In this document: positions 53,682 to 63,066 of the stretch, piece after piece
How positions within the stretch are numbered: the first letter of the stretch is position 1
How the letters are laid out: every line of letters begins with the position of its first letter
Source: an uncultured Bacteroidota bacterium
Lineage (GTDB): Bacteria > Bacteroidota > Bacteroidia > Flavobacteriales > Flavobacteriaceae
DNA length: 64,000 bases
Assembly (NCBI GenBank): GCA_902597545.1
Contig: CACJYD010000004.1
Span: 19,988 to 83,987 of the forward strand
Direction: 5' to 3'
Position numbers and translations under genes: made by a program
The notes under the pieces: generated by a model
Told to the model about the DNA's origin: nothing
Databases searched by the model: none
Seen by the model: only the letters and a program-made list of their open reading frames with translations

Positions 53682-54845
53682 ATGAAGAAAAGAACAATTA
53701 TACTTTTTATATGTTCAATATTTATATGTGTTGGAATTATTTTTAAATCAGAAACTGTTTACCTGTACGACTTGGTAAAAATAATTGTAAAAATTAAAAG
53801 AACTACTGCAGATATTACGGACTACAAGTATTTTGATAACATTACTATTCCAAAAAGTAAGAATCCAAAATCATGGCCCATTCATGATAGCTATAATAAT
53901 GTAAACCCCACAGAAAAATTAGACAGCATTCATTCTGAATTAGGAACTGTAGCTTTTTTAATAATTAAAAATGATTCTATATGGCATGAAAAATATTATG
54001 AGGGCTATAATGAAAATTCACTTAGTAATTCTTTTTCGATTTCAAAAAGTATTGTTGCCGCAATTATGGGTAGAGCTATAATGGAAGGATATCTTTCTGG
54101 ATTAGATCATAAAGTTGGAGATTTTATTCCAGAGTTTAGCTCTGGCTTAGCTAGTAACTTAACCGTTGGAGATTTATCAAGTATGTCCTCAGGTATGAAA
54201 TGGACAGAAGATTATAAAAATATTTTTGGAGTAACTGCAAGAGCATATGTTGGAACTGGATTGGAGGAACTTATAAAATCAAGGCCTATTATTTCAGAAC
54301 CAGGTAAATCATTTAAGTATTTGAGTGGTGATACTCAATTATTAGCAATGACGATAGAAAAGGCAACCGGTAGAAAAATATCCGATCTTGTTTATGAATG
54401 GTTTTGGGACCCAATGGGTGCAGAGAATGATGCTCTTTGGCAAGTAGATAATGCAAAAACTAACATGGAAAAAGCCTATTGTTGCTTTAATTCCAATGCT
54501 AGAGATTTTGCAAGATTTGGAAAACTTTTTAAAGATAATGGATATTGGGATGGGGAAACTCTTTTGGATTCATCATTTACAAGAAAAGTTACGTCTCCAA
54601 GATTTAAGGAGAGTCCCAACTACGGATATGGTTTTTGGATAGGGAAATACAACAGTATGGATTTTTTTGCAATGAGAGGTCATCTAGGTCAGCATGTATT
54701 TGTTTTTCCAGATCAAAATATAATGATTGTTAGATTAGGAAAACGTCAAGATAAAAAAACTGAAAGAGAGATATATCCTAGAGATCAACAAGTTTATCTT
54801 GAGGAAGCATTTAATATGTTAAAAATATATTTTGATGAAGTCTAA
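53682..54845 (+). CDS. Serine hydrolase of the class C beta-lactamase family
   Basis: The 387-residue protein has an N-terminal hydrophobic anchor (I-I-L-F-I-C-S-I-F-I-C-V-G-I-I-F). The family motif S-x2-K is F-S-I-S-K with Ser119 and Lys122, the second motif is probably Y-L-S-G-D near residue 210, and a late R-G-H-L-G-Q-H holds the third. Such proteins are esterases, D-amino-acid peptidases or carboxypeptidases rather than true beta-lactamases. The last 11 bases overlap the start of the ABC ATPase gene. Confidence 0.88.
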   Translation: MKKRTIILFICSIFICVGIIFKSETVYLYDLVKIIVKIKRTTADITDYKYFDNITIPKSKNPKSWPIHDSYNNVNPTEKLDSIHSELGTVAFLIIKNDSIWHEKYYEGYNENSLSNSFSISKSIVAAIMGRAIMEGYLSGLDHKVGDFIPEFSSGLASNLTVGDLSSMSSGMKWTEDYKNIFGVTARAYVGTGLEELIKSRPIISEPGKSFKYLSGDTQLLAMTIEKATGRKISDLVYEWFWDPMGAENDALWQVDNAKTNMEKAYCCFNSNARDFARFGKLFKDNGYWDGETLLDSSFTRKVTSPRFKESPNYGYGFWIGKYNSMDFFAMRGHLGQHVFVFPDQNIMIVRLGKRQDKKTEREIYPRDQQVYLEEAFNMLKIYFDEV

Positions 54846-56343
54846 ATTAATCTCAGTTAATAACTTAAAAGTATCATCAGAAAATAAAAAATTAGTTAAA
54901 GGAATTTCATTTGACCTTAATAGAAATGAAATTCTTGGAATTATTGGTGAATCAGGCAGTGGAAAATCATTAACTGCTCTTAGCATTTTATCACTTATAA
55001 AATTCAAAGGGCTTAATCAGAGTGGTGAAATTTTTTATGCTGATGAATTAATTGACAAAAACAATCAGGATAATATTATTAGGAATGAGATTTCTATAAT
55101 TTTTCAAGATCCGATGAGTTATTTAAACCCAAGCATGAAATGCGGCGAACAGATTTTAGAGGCCTTAAAAATTAAAGACAAAAATCAAGTTTTAAGTTTA
55201 ATTAACAAGGTTAAAATTGATGAACCTGAACTTACATATAATAAGTATCCTCACCAATTGAGCGGAGGTCAACAACAAAGAATAATGATAGCTATTGCAA
55301 TTGCCAAAGAGCCGAACTTAATAATTGCTGATGAAGCTACTTCATCTTTGGATAGTCTGATAAAAAAAGATATTATTAATCTTTTGATGGAATTGAAGAA
55401 TGAATATAAACTTAGTCTTATTATTGTAAGCCACAACCTAAATTTAGTATCCAAAATTTCTAATTACGTTTTGGTAATGAATGATGGGTTAATTGTTGAA
55501 GAAGGATCAACCAATAAAGTTTTTAAAAATCCGAAAGAGAATTACACAAAAAAACTTATTGATCAAAATAATAAATTAAAAAAAAGTAAAAGAAAGAAAA
55601 TCGTTAAGGCAAATAAAATTCTGAACATAGAAAATTTAGAATTATCAATTAAAGGAAAACATATATTGCAAAATATAAGTTTTAAAATTATTGAGGGAGA
55701 AACTATTGGTATAATTGGACAGTCAGGTTCAGGCAAAACAACAATATCAAGATGTATCATTGGTTTTTATAAAAACTATGATGGTAAAATACATTACAAA
55801 GGGAAAGAGATTAAATCAATCAGTAGGTATAATTTGAGTAAAGAAATTCAACTAATTTTTCAAGACCCATATTCAGCATTAAATCCAAATATCAAAATCA
55901 TAGATCAAATAAAGGAACCAATGAAAGTTCATTTTAAATTAAATAAAGATGAATTAAACAATAAGGCATATGATTATTTAAGCAAGGTAAAATTAAAAGA
56001 AGATCTATATCACAAATATCCTTCAGAATTATCTGGAGGCGAGAGACAAAGGGTGGTAATAGCTAGAGCACTGTGCTTAAAGCCAAAGCTTATAATATGC
56101 GATGAATGTGTGTCTGCCTTAGATAAATCAATTCAATTTTCAATACTTAAATTATTGGATAATTTAAAGAAGGAAATGAAACTAACTTATATTTTTATTT
56201 CTCACGATCTTGCACTTGTTAAAATTATGTCTGATAGAATTATTGTTTTAAAAGACGGTCAAATAGTTGACGAAAATCCCACTAATAATCTATTTAAAAA
56301 TCCAAAAAAGTATACCAAAAAGCTCATTGACGCAATAATATAA
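54835..56343 (+). CDS. Double ABC ATPase (oligopeptide/YejF type)
   Basis: I start at ATG 54835; the TTG before it is less likely. The 502-residue protein contains two complete ATPase domains. The first has G-E-S-G-S-G-K-S near residue 40 and L-S-G-G-Q-Q-Q; the second has G-Q-S-G-S-G-K-T near 300 and L-S-G-G-E-R-Q. Both have Walker B and switch His. Fusions of DppD- and DppF-like halves energise dipeptide or microcin-type peptide importers. No permease or binding protein is in this window, so partners are elsewhere. It overlaps the serine hydrolase gene by 11 bases. Confidence 0.92.
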   Translation: MKSKLISVNNLKVSSENKKLVKGISFDLNRNEILGIIGESGSGKSLTALSILSLIKFKGLNQSGEIFYADELIDKNNQDNIIRNEISIIFQDPMSYLNPSMKCGEQILEALKIKDKNQVLSLINKVKIDEPELTYNKYPHQLSGGQQQRIMIAIAIAKEPNLIIADEATSSLDSLIKKDIINLLMELKNEYKLSLIIVSHNLNLVSKISNYVLVMNDGLIVEEGSTNKVFKNPKENYTKKLIDQNNKLKKSKRKKIVKANKILNIENLELSIKGKHILQNISFKIIEGETIGIIGQSGSGKTTISRCIIGFYKNYDGKIHYKGKEIKSISRYNLSKEIQLIFQDPYSALNPNIKIIDQIKEPMKVHFKLNKDELNNKAYDYLSKVKLKEDLYHKYPSELSGGERQRVVIARALCLKPKLIICDECVSALDKSIQFSILKLLDNLKKEMKLTYIFISHDLALVKIMSDRIIVLKDGQIVDENPTNNLFKNPKKYTKKLIDAII

Positions 56344-56344
56344 A

Positions 56345-56689
56345 ATGACCGACACTTTATTAATTATTGATTCGCTTCTAAAATATATATCACTCATATT
56401 TCTAATTTATTGCTCTATAAACTTTTGTTATAAATTAATTTTAAAAAAACAATATTCAATTAATGATTTTAGGATATCCCTAATTACTTTAATTTTTGTT
56501 TTTTTTAAATTTTCAGCCTCTCTTTTGTGGATATTTTCTGATCTAATTTTTGAAGAAAAAAACTTAGTAACTTTTATTATTGTTTTATTGGGATTTTATT
56601 TACACAACAAGGTAGTTGAGTCAAGAAAAAAATTTTTTAGGTTGTTTGTTTTCTATTCTATATCAATTTATTTTCTGATGATGACTTAA
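56345..56689 (+). CDS. Small membrane protein, unknown
   Basis: The 114-residue ORF starts one base after the ABC ATPase stop. It has three or four hydrophobic helices (Y-I-S-L-I-F-L-I-Y-C-S-I; L-I-T-L-I-F-V-F-F-K-F; F-I-I-V-L-L-G-F-Y-L) and ends in aromatic residues. No family is recognised. Tight linkage suggests it is real and coexpressed with the ATPase, but it lacks the length and motifs of an ABC permease. Confidence 0.6.
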   Translation: MTDTLLIIDSLLKYISLIFLIYCSINFCYKLILKKQYSINDFRISLITLIFVFFKFSASLLWIFSDLIFEEKNLVTFIIVLLGFYLHNKVVESRKKFFRLFVFYSISIYFLMMT

Positions 56690-56693
56690 AAGC

Positions 56694-56716
56694 AAAAAAC
56701 ACTCATGGAAGAGTGT
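56694..56716 (-). terminator. Hairpin with T-run on the minus strand, uncertain terminator
   Basis: ACACTC-ATGGAA-GAGTGT forms a 6-bp stem, with six A before it on the plus strand, so a U-tract exists only for a minus-strand transcript. No minus-strand gene ends here. It may stop antisense transcription, or be a plus-strand end without a U-tract. A 16-bp palindrome AAACTAAATTTAGTTT follows at 56748-56763. Confidence 0.35.
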
Positions 56717-56797
56717 CTTAGGCTAAACAAACTATGAAAAACTAAGAAACTAAATTTAGTTTAAATTTGTTTCGAATTTTATTAAAGAATTGTTAAA

Positions 56798-57793
56798 ATG
56801 AGTTTTAATAAAAATATTGGTGTGTTGGGAGCTGGAAGCTGGGGAACTGCTTTAGTTAAGATGCTTTCAGAGAATTGCGATAAAATTTTTTGGTTCAGTA
56901 GAAACGATATTCAAATCAAAGAAATAATTAAAACAAAAAAAAATCCAAAATATTTAAAAGATTTAGAAATTGATACTAATAAAATAAGTATTAGTTCAGA
57001 TTTAAATTTCATTATTGATAACTCAGATATTCTAATTATTGCTATTCCTTCACCTTATATTGAAAAAAGTTTAAATGAATATAAAACTGCCTTAGCTCAT
57101 AAAATTATTTTTTCTGGATCAAAAGGCGTGATTCCAGAATCCCATTTGGTAATTACTGAGCATCTCCATAAGGAATACAATATACCATTTAAAAATTTAG
57201 GTATTTTAAGTGGTCCAACTCATGCGGAGGAAATTGCCAAAGGAAAACTATCCTACTTAACCGTTGGTTCATCAAACGATGAAATTTCAAAATATTTATC
57301 AAAAAAATTATTTTCTCCATACGTTCATACGTCACTGTCTAATGATGTAATCGGAATTGAATATGCAGCAACATTAAAAAATATATATTCAATTTTGGTT
57401 GGAATTTCTTTTGGCTTAGGCTATGGAGATAATTTTATAAGTGTACTAATTAGTCATTGCACTAAAGAAATGATAAATTTTATTAAATCAATAGATAACG
57501 TAAAGCGTGAATTTAGCCATTCAGCATACATTGGCGACCTATTGGTAACTACATACTCTAAACATAGTAGAAATAGGGCTTTTGGCGAAATGATAGGAGA
57601 AGGGCTACCTGTAAAAAAAGCTATCTCAAAAATGTCAATGATTGTTGAGGGTTATTATGCTACAAAAAATGCATATGAGATTTCAAAATCAAAAAATATG
57701 AATTTTGAAATTATAAAAGTTGTACATGAAATATTGTACAATAATAAAAATGCAGAATTAGAATTAAAGCTTTTATCTGAAAAACTAAATTGA
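56798..57793 (+). CDS. gpsA: Glycerol-3-phosphate dehydrogenase [NAD(P)+]
   Basis: The 331-residue protein has the Rossmann motif G-A-G-S-W-G-T-A-L near residues 10-18, S-G-P-T-H-A-E-E-I near 135, L-K-N-I-Y-S-I with the catalytic Lys near 190, and the C-terminal helix domain. It reduces dihydroxyacetone phosphate to glycerol 3-phosphate for phospholipids. The length is normal. It overlaps the convergent pheS by 9 bases. Confidence 0.96.
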   Translation: MSFNKNIGVLGAGSWGTALVKMLSENCDKIFWFSRNDIQIKEIIKTKKNPKYLKDLEIDTNKISISSDLNFIIDNSDILIIAIPSPYIEKSLNEYKTALAHKIIFSGSKGVIPESHLVITEHLHKEYNIPFKNLGILSGPTHAEEIAKGKLSYLTVGSSNDEISKYLSKKLFSPYVHTSLSNDVIGIEYAATLKNIYSILVGISFGLGYGDNFISVLISHCTKEMINFIKSIDNVKREFSHSAYIGDLLVTTYSKHSRNRAFGEMIGEGLPVKKAISKMSMIVEGYYATKNAYEISKSKNMNFEIIKVVHEILYNNKNAELELKLLSEKLN

Positions 57794-58801
57794 TGATCTG
57801 AACTGATTTAAAAATCTCAAATCATTTTCATACAAGGTTCTAATATCTTCAATTTGATAAAGAAGCATAGCTATTCTTTCAATACCAAGTCCAAATGCGA
57901 ATCCAGAAAATTTTTCAGTATCAATTTTACAGTTTTGTAAAACATTCGGATCAACCATACCACATCCCAATATCTCTAACCATCCAGTTCCTTTAGTTAT
58001 CCTGTAATCAGCCTCAGATTCAAGACCCCAATATATATCAAGTTCTGCACTAGGCTCAGTAAATGGAAAATATGAAGGTCTTAATCTAATTTTACTTTTT
58101 CCAAACAATTCTTTTGTAAAATGCAAAAGCGTTTGTTTTAAATCAACAAATGAAACACCCTTGTCAATGTATAGACCTTCAACCTGATGAAAAAAACAAT
58201 GTGACCTAGCAGAAATATCTTCATTTCTGTAAACCCTTCCTGGTGATATGGTTCTTATTGGCGGATCATTGTTTTCCATATGTCTTATTTGAACTGATGA
58301 GGTATGAGTTCTTAGGAGCCAATCAGGGTTTTTATTAATATAAAAGGTATCCTGCATATCCCTAGCAGGATGATGCTCTGGTAAATTAAGAGCAGTAAAA
58401 TTATGCCAATCATCTTCAATTTCAGGACCTTCTGAAATATCAAATCCTATTTTTAAAAATATATCGATGATTTTATTTTTGACAATTGATATTGGATGTC
58501 TCGATCCTAACTTTATGAAATTTGCTGGTTTAGTTAAATCGTTAAAACTTTGATCCGAGTTTGTTTTCGTAAAGTTTTTCTTTTGTTTGGATAAAATTTC
58601 ATTAACCTTCTCTTTAATGGAGTTAATTTTTAAACCTACTTCCCTTTTTTGAGCATCTGGTATTTCCTTTAATTTTGAAAATAAAAAGGGTACAATTCCT
58701 TTTTTAGAAATATATTTTATTCTAAATTTCTCAAGCTCAGCACTGTCCTTAAGTTTAATTTTTTCTAAATCAGCTATATGTTTATTTATTTCTTCAATCA
58801 T
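57785..58801 (-). CDS. pheS: Phenylalanyl-tRNA synthetase alpha subunit
   Basis: The 338-residue protein has an N-terminal coiled-coil arm (about residues 1-90) and the class II core: [10 protein letters not shown] near residue 140, [22 protein letters not shown] (motif 2) near 185-206, and [11 protein letters not shown] (motif 3) near 310. With PheT it charges tRNA-Phe. pheT is not adjacent, as is common in Bacteroidota. Confidence 0.96.
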   Translation of the reverse strand: MIEEINKHIADLEKIKLKDSAELEKFRIKYISKKGIVPFLFSKLKEIPDAQKREVGLKINSIKEKVNEILSKQKKNFTKTNSDQSFNDLTKPANFIKLGSRHPISIVKNKIIDIFLKIGFDISEGPEIEDDWHNFTALNLPEHHPARDMQDTFYINKNPDWLLRTHTSSVQIRHMENNDPPIRTISPGRVYRNEDISARSHCFFHQVEGLYIDKGVSFVDLKQTLLHFTKELFGKSKIRLRPSYFPFTEPSAELDIYWGLESEADYRITKGTGWLEILGCGMVDPNVLQNCKIDTEKFSGFAFGLGIERIAMLLYQIEDIRTLYENDLRFLNQFRSSI

Positions 58802-58843
58802 TAATATTGCTAAAATATCTCAATAAAATTAAATTTTAAAACT

Positions 58844-59305
58844 TCACCAGAATTTAATTAAATCAAATCCATAGTAAATTATTAATGCGGATACTACAAA
58901 TCTAAAAAACTTACCTATTAACATCCACAAAGCAACCCTGTAAGAATCTACCTTAAAAAATCCCAGGCTCAGAGCTAAAATATCTCCTCCCAATGGGAAC
59001 CATGTAAAAAATGCCAGTATACTTCCCCATTTATCAATTTTAATTTTAAATGCTAAAACCTTTTCTTTTTTAATCTTGAAATATTTTTCTATTTTTTTCC
59101 AATCACCTATTCTTCCTACAAAATATGATGTCATTCCACCAAGCCAATTACCAATTGTTGCAACTAAAATTGTAACTGGAAGGCTAAAACCTTTTACAAT
59201 TAATATTCCTAAAATAACTTCAGGACTAAATGGAATAATAAATGTGGCAGCTAAAAAACAAGATATGAATAAACCTAAATATCCTAAATCTGTAAAGTAT
59301 TCCAT
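58844..59305 (-). CDS. YqaA-like (DedA/SNARE-associated) membrane protein
   Basis: The 153-residue protein has four to five hydrophobic segments. F-I-I-P-F-S-P-E-V-I-L-G near residue 22, G-N-W-L-G-G-M-T-S-Y-F-V-G-R near 52 and F-T-W-F-P-L-G-G-D near 100 are the short YqaA version of the DedA fold. DedA relatives flip lipids; the short form's role is unclear. It lies 42 bases upstream of pheS on the same strand. Confidence 0.85.
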   Translation of the reverse strand: MEYFTDLGYLGLFISCFLAATFIIPFSPEVILGILIVKGFSLPVTILVATIGNWLGGMTSYFVGRIGDWKKIEKYFKIKKEKVLAFKIKIDKWGSILAFFTWFPLGGDILALSLGFFKVDSYRVALWMLIGKFFRFVVSALIIYYGFDLIKFW

Positions 59306-59348
59306 TTTAATTTTAAATTTATGCTATATTAAAATTATACTTTAAATT

Positions 59349-59849
59349 TTGATTTATATAGATTTAATAATTATAGTAATAATTCTTTATGCGTTTATAA
59401 AGGGAGTTTCAAATGGATTTATAAATGAGATAGCATCCTTCCTAGGCTTATTTATCGGAGCTATTATATCATATACATTTTCGGATGATTTGTCAAAAAT
59501 AATTGAAAATTATATTGAAATTGATTTAAAATTTTTAAATATTATCAGTTTTGTTTTATTATTCATTATCACATCACTTTGCTTTACAATTGCAGGTAAA
59601 TCCCTCACAAAACTGATAAAGTTTATTTCCCTAGGAACTATAAATAGAATATTAGGAGGTGTATTTAGTTCTCTGAAGTTCATTATTATAATTGTTTCAA
59701 TTTCAATGGTAATAAATTATTTATCTGATCTTTTTTTGATTGAAATTATCCCCAATGATCAAGCGAATAATTCAAAAATTTATCCTGTACTTTTAAAGAT
59801 TGGTGATTTATTATTAGAGTTGTTGGACAATAACTCTTTGACTATCTAA
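59349..59849 (+). CDS. CvpA family membrane protein
   Basis: The 166-residue protein starts with TTG at 59349; no better ATG gives a full first helix. It has four hydrophobic helices with Y-A-F-I-K-G-V-S-N-G-F-I-N-E-I-A-S-F-L-G, the CvpA signature, and a late G-T-I-N-R-I-L-G-G-V-F. CvpA is needed for colicin V export and bile tolerance in enterobacteria; its basic role is unclear. It overlaps batE by 8 bases at the 3' end. Confidence 0.85.
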   Translation: MIYIDLIIIVIILYAFIKGVSNGFINEIASFLGLFIGAIISYTFSDDLSKIIENYIEIDLKFLNIISFVLLFIITSLCFTIAGKSLTKLIKFISLGTINRILGGVFSSLKFIIIIVSISMVINYLSDLFLIEIIPNDQANNSKIYPVLLKIGDLLLELLDNNSLTI

Positions 59850-60588
59850 TTAGCCTGTAGGATGATGAAGTAAGCCATCCTTTATTTCCGTTTTTAAGCT
59901 CAATATAACTCCAATCATCAATCTTTTCAATAATATTCAATTTTGTTCCCTCATGTAAAGTATTTATTTCCTCTGATCTTAAATTTGGTTCTGTCCTTAA
60001 GTCAACCTGTTTATCAAATATGATTGCTGGATTGTCATTCACATAATTATTTTTTGAAATATTTGCTGCTATTAAGCTTAAAACAAAAAATAATGATAAT
60101 GTTAATGCAGAAATAAAATATCTTTTTTTGTTTAAAGGTGTTTTACTAATTAAGTACAAAATTAAAAATATTACAGCAGTGAATTCAAAAAACAGAAAAA
60201 TATACTGCCAAATAGAATAATCAAATAAATTTATAATACTACTAAAAAAAGAATTGATTTGATTCTGAGGTAGTGGCTCAATTTTATCAATTAACATGTT
60301 TTGTGCAAAAGATAAATTATTGGTTATTTTCTCACTCTTTGGATTTAGTAGTAAAGCTTTTTCATAATAAAATATTGAGTTTGCAATATCGTTCAACTTA
60401 TAATAGGAATTTCCCATATTGTAATACAGCTCTGATGAATGCTTACCATCTTTTATTATATCACTATAACTTTCAATTGCTTCTAGATATCTTCCCTGAT
60501 TGTACAAATCATTTCCCTTATCAAATAACTCGGTGTTTTGACCGATACAAAATGAGAAAAACAACAAGGTTATAATGTTTAATTTCAT
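59842..60588 (-). CDS. batE: BatE-like protein with TPR and SH3 domains
   Basis: The 248-residue protein has a signal peptide, TPR repeats at about residues 20-90 (L-Y-Y-N-M-G-N-S-Y-Y-K-L; A-L-L-L-N-P), two membrane helices near 130-180 and a C-terminal SH3-like domain (L-R-T-E-P-N-L-R-S-E-E ... G-W-L-T-S-S). This is the order in BatE of the Bacteroidota aerotolerance operon. Its ATG overlaps the batD stop (ATGA). The system is linked to survival in oxygen or stress, with an unknown mechanism. Confidence 0.88.
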   Translation of the reverse strand: MKLNIITLLFFSFCIGQNTELFDKGNDLYNQGRYLEAIESYSDIIKDGKHSSELYYNMGNSYYKLNDIANSIFYYEKALLLNPKSEKITNNLSFAQNMLIDKIEPLPQNQINSFFSSIINLFDYSIWQYIFLFFEFTAVIFLILYLISKTPLNKKRYFISALTLSLFFVLSLIAANISKNNYVNDNPAIIFDKQVDLRTEPNLRSEEINTLHEGTKLNIIEKIDDWSYIELKNGNKGWLTSSSYRLIR

Positions 60589-62333
60589 GACTTTTCAATA
60601 TTAGATATTACATCAACAGCTTTATCATAATCAACTTTCATTTCTTTAGATGAGGAGGGTGTATATCTAGCATACTCACAACTATTCAAAATTCCAATAA
60701 GTGAATCTATTACACTGTCGGGAATGTTCTTTTTCGAAAGTTTTAATTTAATTTTTTCTTTTGAAAACTCTGTTGTCTGAAAATCAAATCTAGATTTTAA
60801 GAAGTTGAATAAAGCTTTCTCCAAAGAAATATAAAAAAGATCTGTATTCGTTATATCATTCTTTGCATTTTCTAAAAACTTATAGGCTAGTTTTTTAGCT
60901 TCCTCTGCATTCTTCTCACTTTGCGAAATAGACTTCTTATTGGTTTTCAAATAAATAAAAACACAAATAATTAATACTATAGGCAAAATAATAATATAGG
61001 TAATATACTTGTCTAAAATTCGATAGCTTTTACTTATGTTATCAAATTCAGAGTTAAGTTCAATAAAATTAAATTGCAGTGAATTTGAAGCAATTTTATT
61101 ATCCTCAAACGCAACATTACCATTATCATTTGAAACAATTGGACCATCATAAACGTCAACAATTTCTTCATCACTAAATATTGTAGAATACTTATTTAAT
61201 CTAGGATTAAAAAATGAGAACTTTACTCTTGGAATAGGATACTTACCTTGAAATTGTGGAACAATAGTATATGTATTTGAAATATTTCCATTCATGCCTG
61301 CTAAGCCTATTTTTACACTTTCTGAATATTCTGGATCATACTTTTCCAAAGATGATGGAACAATTAGATCAGGGATTGAAAATAATTTTAAATTTCCAGA
61401 ACCAGAAATTTTAAGTTCAACCTGAAAAGATTCTGTAGCTTTTAACTCATTCTTGTTAGAATTTAATGAAATATTAAAATCTCCAACAGCGCCAAAAAAA
61501 TCTTCTGGTTTATTTTCTGTAGGTAAAGATTTAACGTTAACTACCTTTTTATTTGATGAAACTTTACTTGATGTTTGAGTATAAATTATATTTCCAAAAA
61601 AATCTCTTCTGTTGGTAGGAACATCAATTGAAACGTCTAAAGTCATTGGATTAATTTCTAGTTTACCTTCCTTTTGCGGATAAAGCAATGTTTTTTTCCA
61701 GGTAACATAGTTATAGCTCTTCCCATTCAAAGAAGAACGCTTAATCTCTAATCTTGGAACATCAATTTTTTGTGACCAAAAGTTTTTAAACTCCGGCGAA
61801 TCAATCTCCCCTAAATTTCTGACATTAATTTCTGGACTAAAAAATAATTTATATACTATGGAAATTGGTTCATTCAAATAGGGATTACTTTTAGATAATT
61901 CAGCAACAAGTTGAATATCATCATCAACTAGTGTACTTGTACTGTTTGGAGAAGCAGATGAATCAACAGCTTCAACAACTTGAATATCGACTGGTGAAGT
62001 TTTATATATATCTCCCTCAATTTCAATTGATGCCTGACCGATTGTAAATCTTCCTCTTTTTATTGGTGATAAAAAATAAGAGTATGTTTTTGAAAATGTT
62101 CTAGTCCCATTTATCCAGCTATTGCTAACTGACTGATTTGGACCTCCGACAATATTGAAACCTTCAAAGTTTGGAGGAGAAAAATTATCACCATCCTTAT
62201 TCATTTTAAAATCTATCCTTAAGTTTTCATTTACACCAAGTTTGTTTTTACTAACCTCAGCTTCGAACTTAACCTGCGTCCATGTTAACGTGCAATAAAA
62301 AAATGTGAGTATTAACAAAAAATTATTTTTCAT
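60585..62333 (-). CDS. batD: BatD, aerotolerance operon protein
   Basis: The 582-residue protein has a signal peptide (L-T-W-T-Q-V-K-F-E-A) and several Ig-like beta domains with the BatD motif N-F-E-G-F-N-I-V-G-G-P and S-I-V-Y-K-L-F-F-S. A single membrane helix stands near residue 445 and is followed by a cytoplasmic domain of about 110 residues rich in Lys. In the Bat complex BatD is the large periplasmic component. It lies between batC (1 base gap) and batE (overlap). Confidence 0.92.
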   Translation of the reverse strand: MKNNFLLILTFFYCTLTWTQVKFEAEVSKNKLGVNENLRIDFKMNKDGDNFSPPNFEGFNIVGGPNQSVSNSWINGTRTFSKTYSYFLSPIKRGRFTIGQASIEIEGDIYKTSPVDIQVVEAVDSSASPNSTSTLVDDDIQLVAELSKSNPYLNEPISIVYKLFFSPEINVRNLGEIDSPEFKNFWSQKIDVPRLEIKRSSLNGKSYNYVTWKKTLLYPQKEGKLEINPMTLDVSIDVPTNRRDFFGNIIYTQTSSKVSSNKKVVNVKSLPTENKPEDFFGAVGDFNISLNSNKNELKATESFQVELKISGSGNLKLFSIPDLIVPSSLEKYDPEYSESVKIGLAGMNGNISNTYTIVPQFQGKYPIPRVKFSFFNPRLNKYSTIFSDEEIVDVYDGPIVSNDNGNVAFEDNKIASNSLQFNFIELNSEFDNISKSYRILDKYITYIIILPIVLIICVFIYLKTNKKSISQSEKNAEEAKKLAYKFLENAKNDITNTDLFYISLEKALFNFLKSRFDFQTTEFSKEKIKLKLSKKNIPDSVIDSLIGILNSCEYARYTPSSSKEMKVDYDKAVDVISNIEKS

Positions 62334-62334
62334 T

Positions 62335-63066
62335 CTACCAATCTTTCTTATTAGGTTTAGGGTTCCCTTTAAACTTTTTCTTATTAACTTTTTCTTGAAC
62401 TTTTTTCTCTTCTTTGCTCATAGCTTCTAAAATACTTTTTAGTTGCTGAGGAGAAATTTCTTGTTTTGAAGGTTCTTTTTTCGGCTCTGATTTGTTATCC
62501 TGTTTTTTATCCTTCTTGTCTTTATCATCATCTTTTTCTTGATCTTTATTTTGATCCTTGTTTTTTTCTTTATCCTTATTGTCCTTATTGTCCTTATTAT
62601 CTTTATTGTCCTTATTATTATTTTGATTTTTTAATAACTCTTTTGCTAGTACATAATTGTATCTTGTTTCTTCATCGTCAGGATTATTCAATAATGCTTT
62701 TTTAAAACTATCAACTGCTCCCTGATAGTTTTTATCTTTCATAAATGTATTACCTAAATTATGATATGCTTTGTGCAGGTCTTCCTTATCATTTAACTTT
62801 TTGATTGATTTGTTATAACTGAATCTTGCCTCATTTGATAAATTATTTTTATATAGTGAATTACCTAAATTATAAGGTGCCTTATAATTTAAAGAATCAA
62901 AGGAAGTTGCTTTTCTATAATTATATTCAGCATCGGAAAAACGCTCCTTTTGAAATTCAAGATTACCGTCAAAAACAAAATTATTTGAACTCTTTTTGTC
63001 TTCATCTTGGGAAAAGCTGATAGCAAAAATAAAGAATAATGCAGTGAATAATCTAGTTGTTTTCAT
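62335..63066 (-). CDS. batC: BatC-like TPR protein with Lys/Asp-rich tail
   Basis: The 243-residue protein has a signal peptide (I-F-A-I-S-F-S-Q), three TPR motifs at about residues 30-140 (Y-N-L-G-N-S-L-Y-K-N; H-N-L-G-N-T-F-M; A-L-L-N-N-P-D-D), and then about 90 residues almost only of Lys, Asp, Asn and Glu, including D-N-K repeated five times. The codons AATAAGGAC(A) form short tandem repeats on the minus strand. The tail is disordered and may differ in length between strains. Its start overlaps the batB end by 14 bases. Confidence 0.88.
   Translation of the reverse strand: MKTTRLFTALFFIFAISFSQDEDKKSSNNFVFDGNLEFQKERFSDAEYNYRKATSFDSLNYKAPYNLGNSLYKNNLSNEARFSYNKSIKKLNDKEDLHKAYHNLGNTFMKDKNYQGAVDSFKKALLNNPDDEETRYNYVLAKELLKNQNNNKDNKDNKDNKDNKDKEKNKDQNKDQEKDDDKDKKDKKQDNKSEPKKEPSKQEISPQQLKSILEAMSKEEKKVQEKVNKKKFKGNPKPNKKDW

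Noticed and set aside
53682-54845. True beta-lactamase resistance gene
   Set aside because: Only the general class C serine hydrolase fold is supported; length, anchor and neighbours fit the esterase/peptidase-like branch and no resistance context is seen.
62466-62705. 79-residue Cys/Tyr-rich ORF on the plus strand
   Set aside because: It is the mirror reading of the Lys/Asp repeat tail of batC; Cys and Tyr arise from the complement of the repeats.
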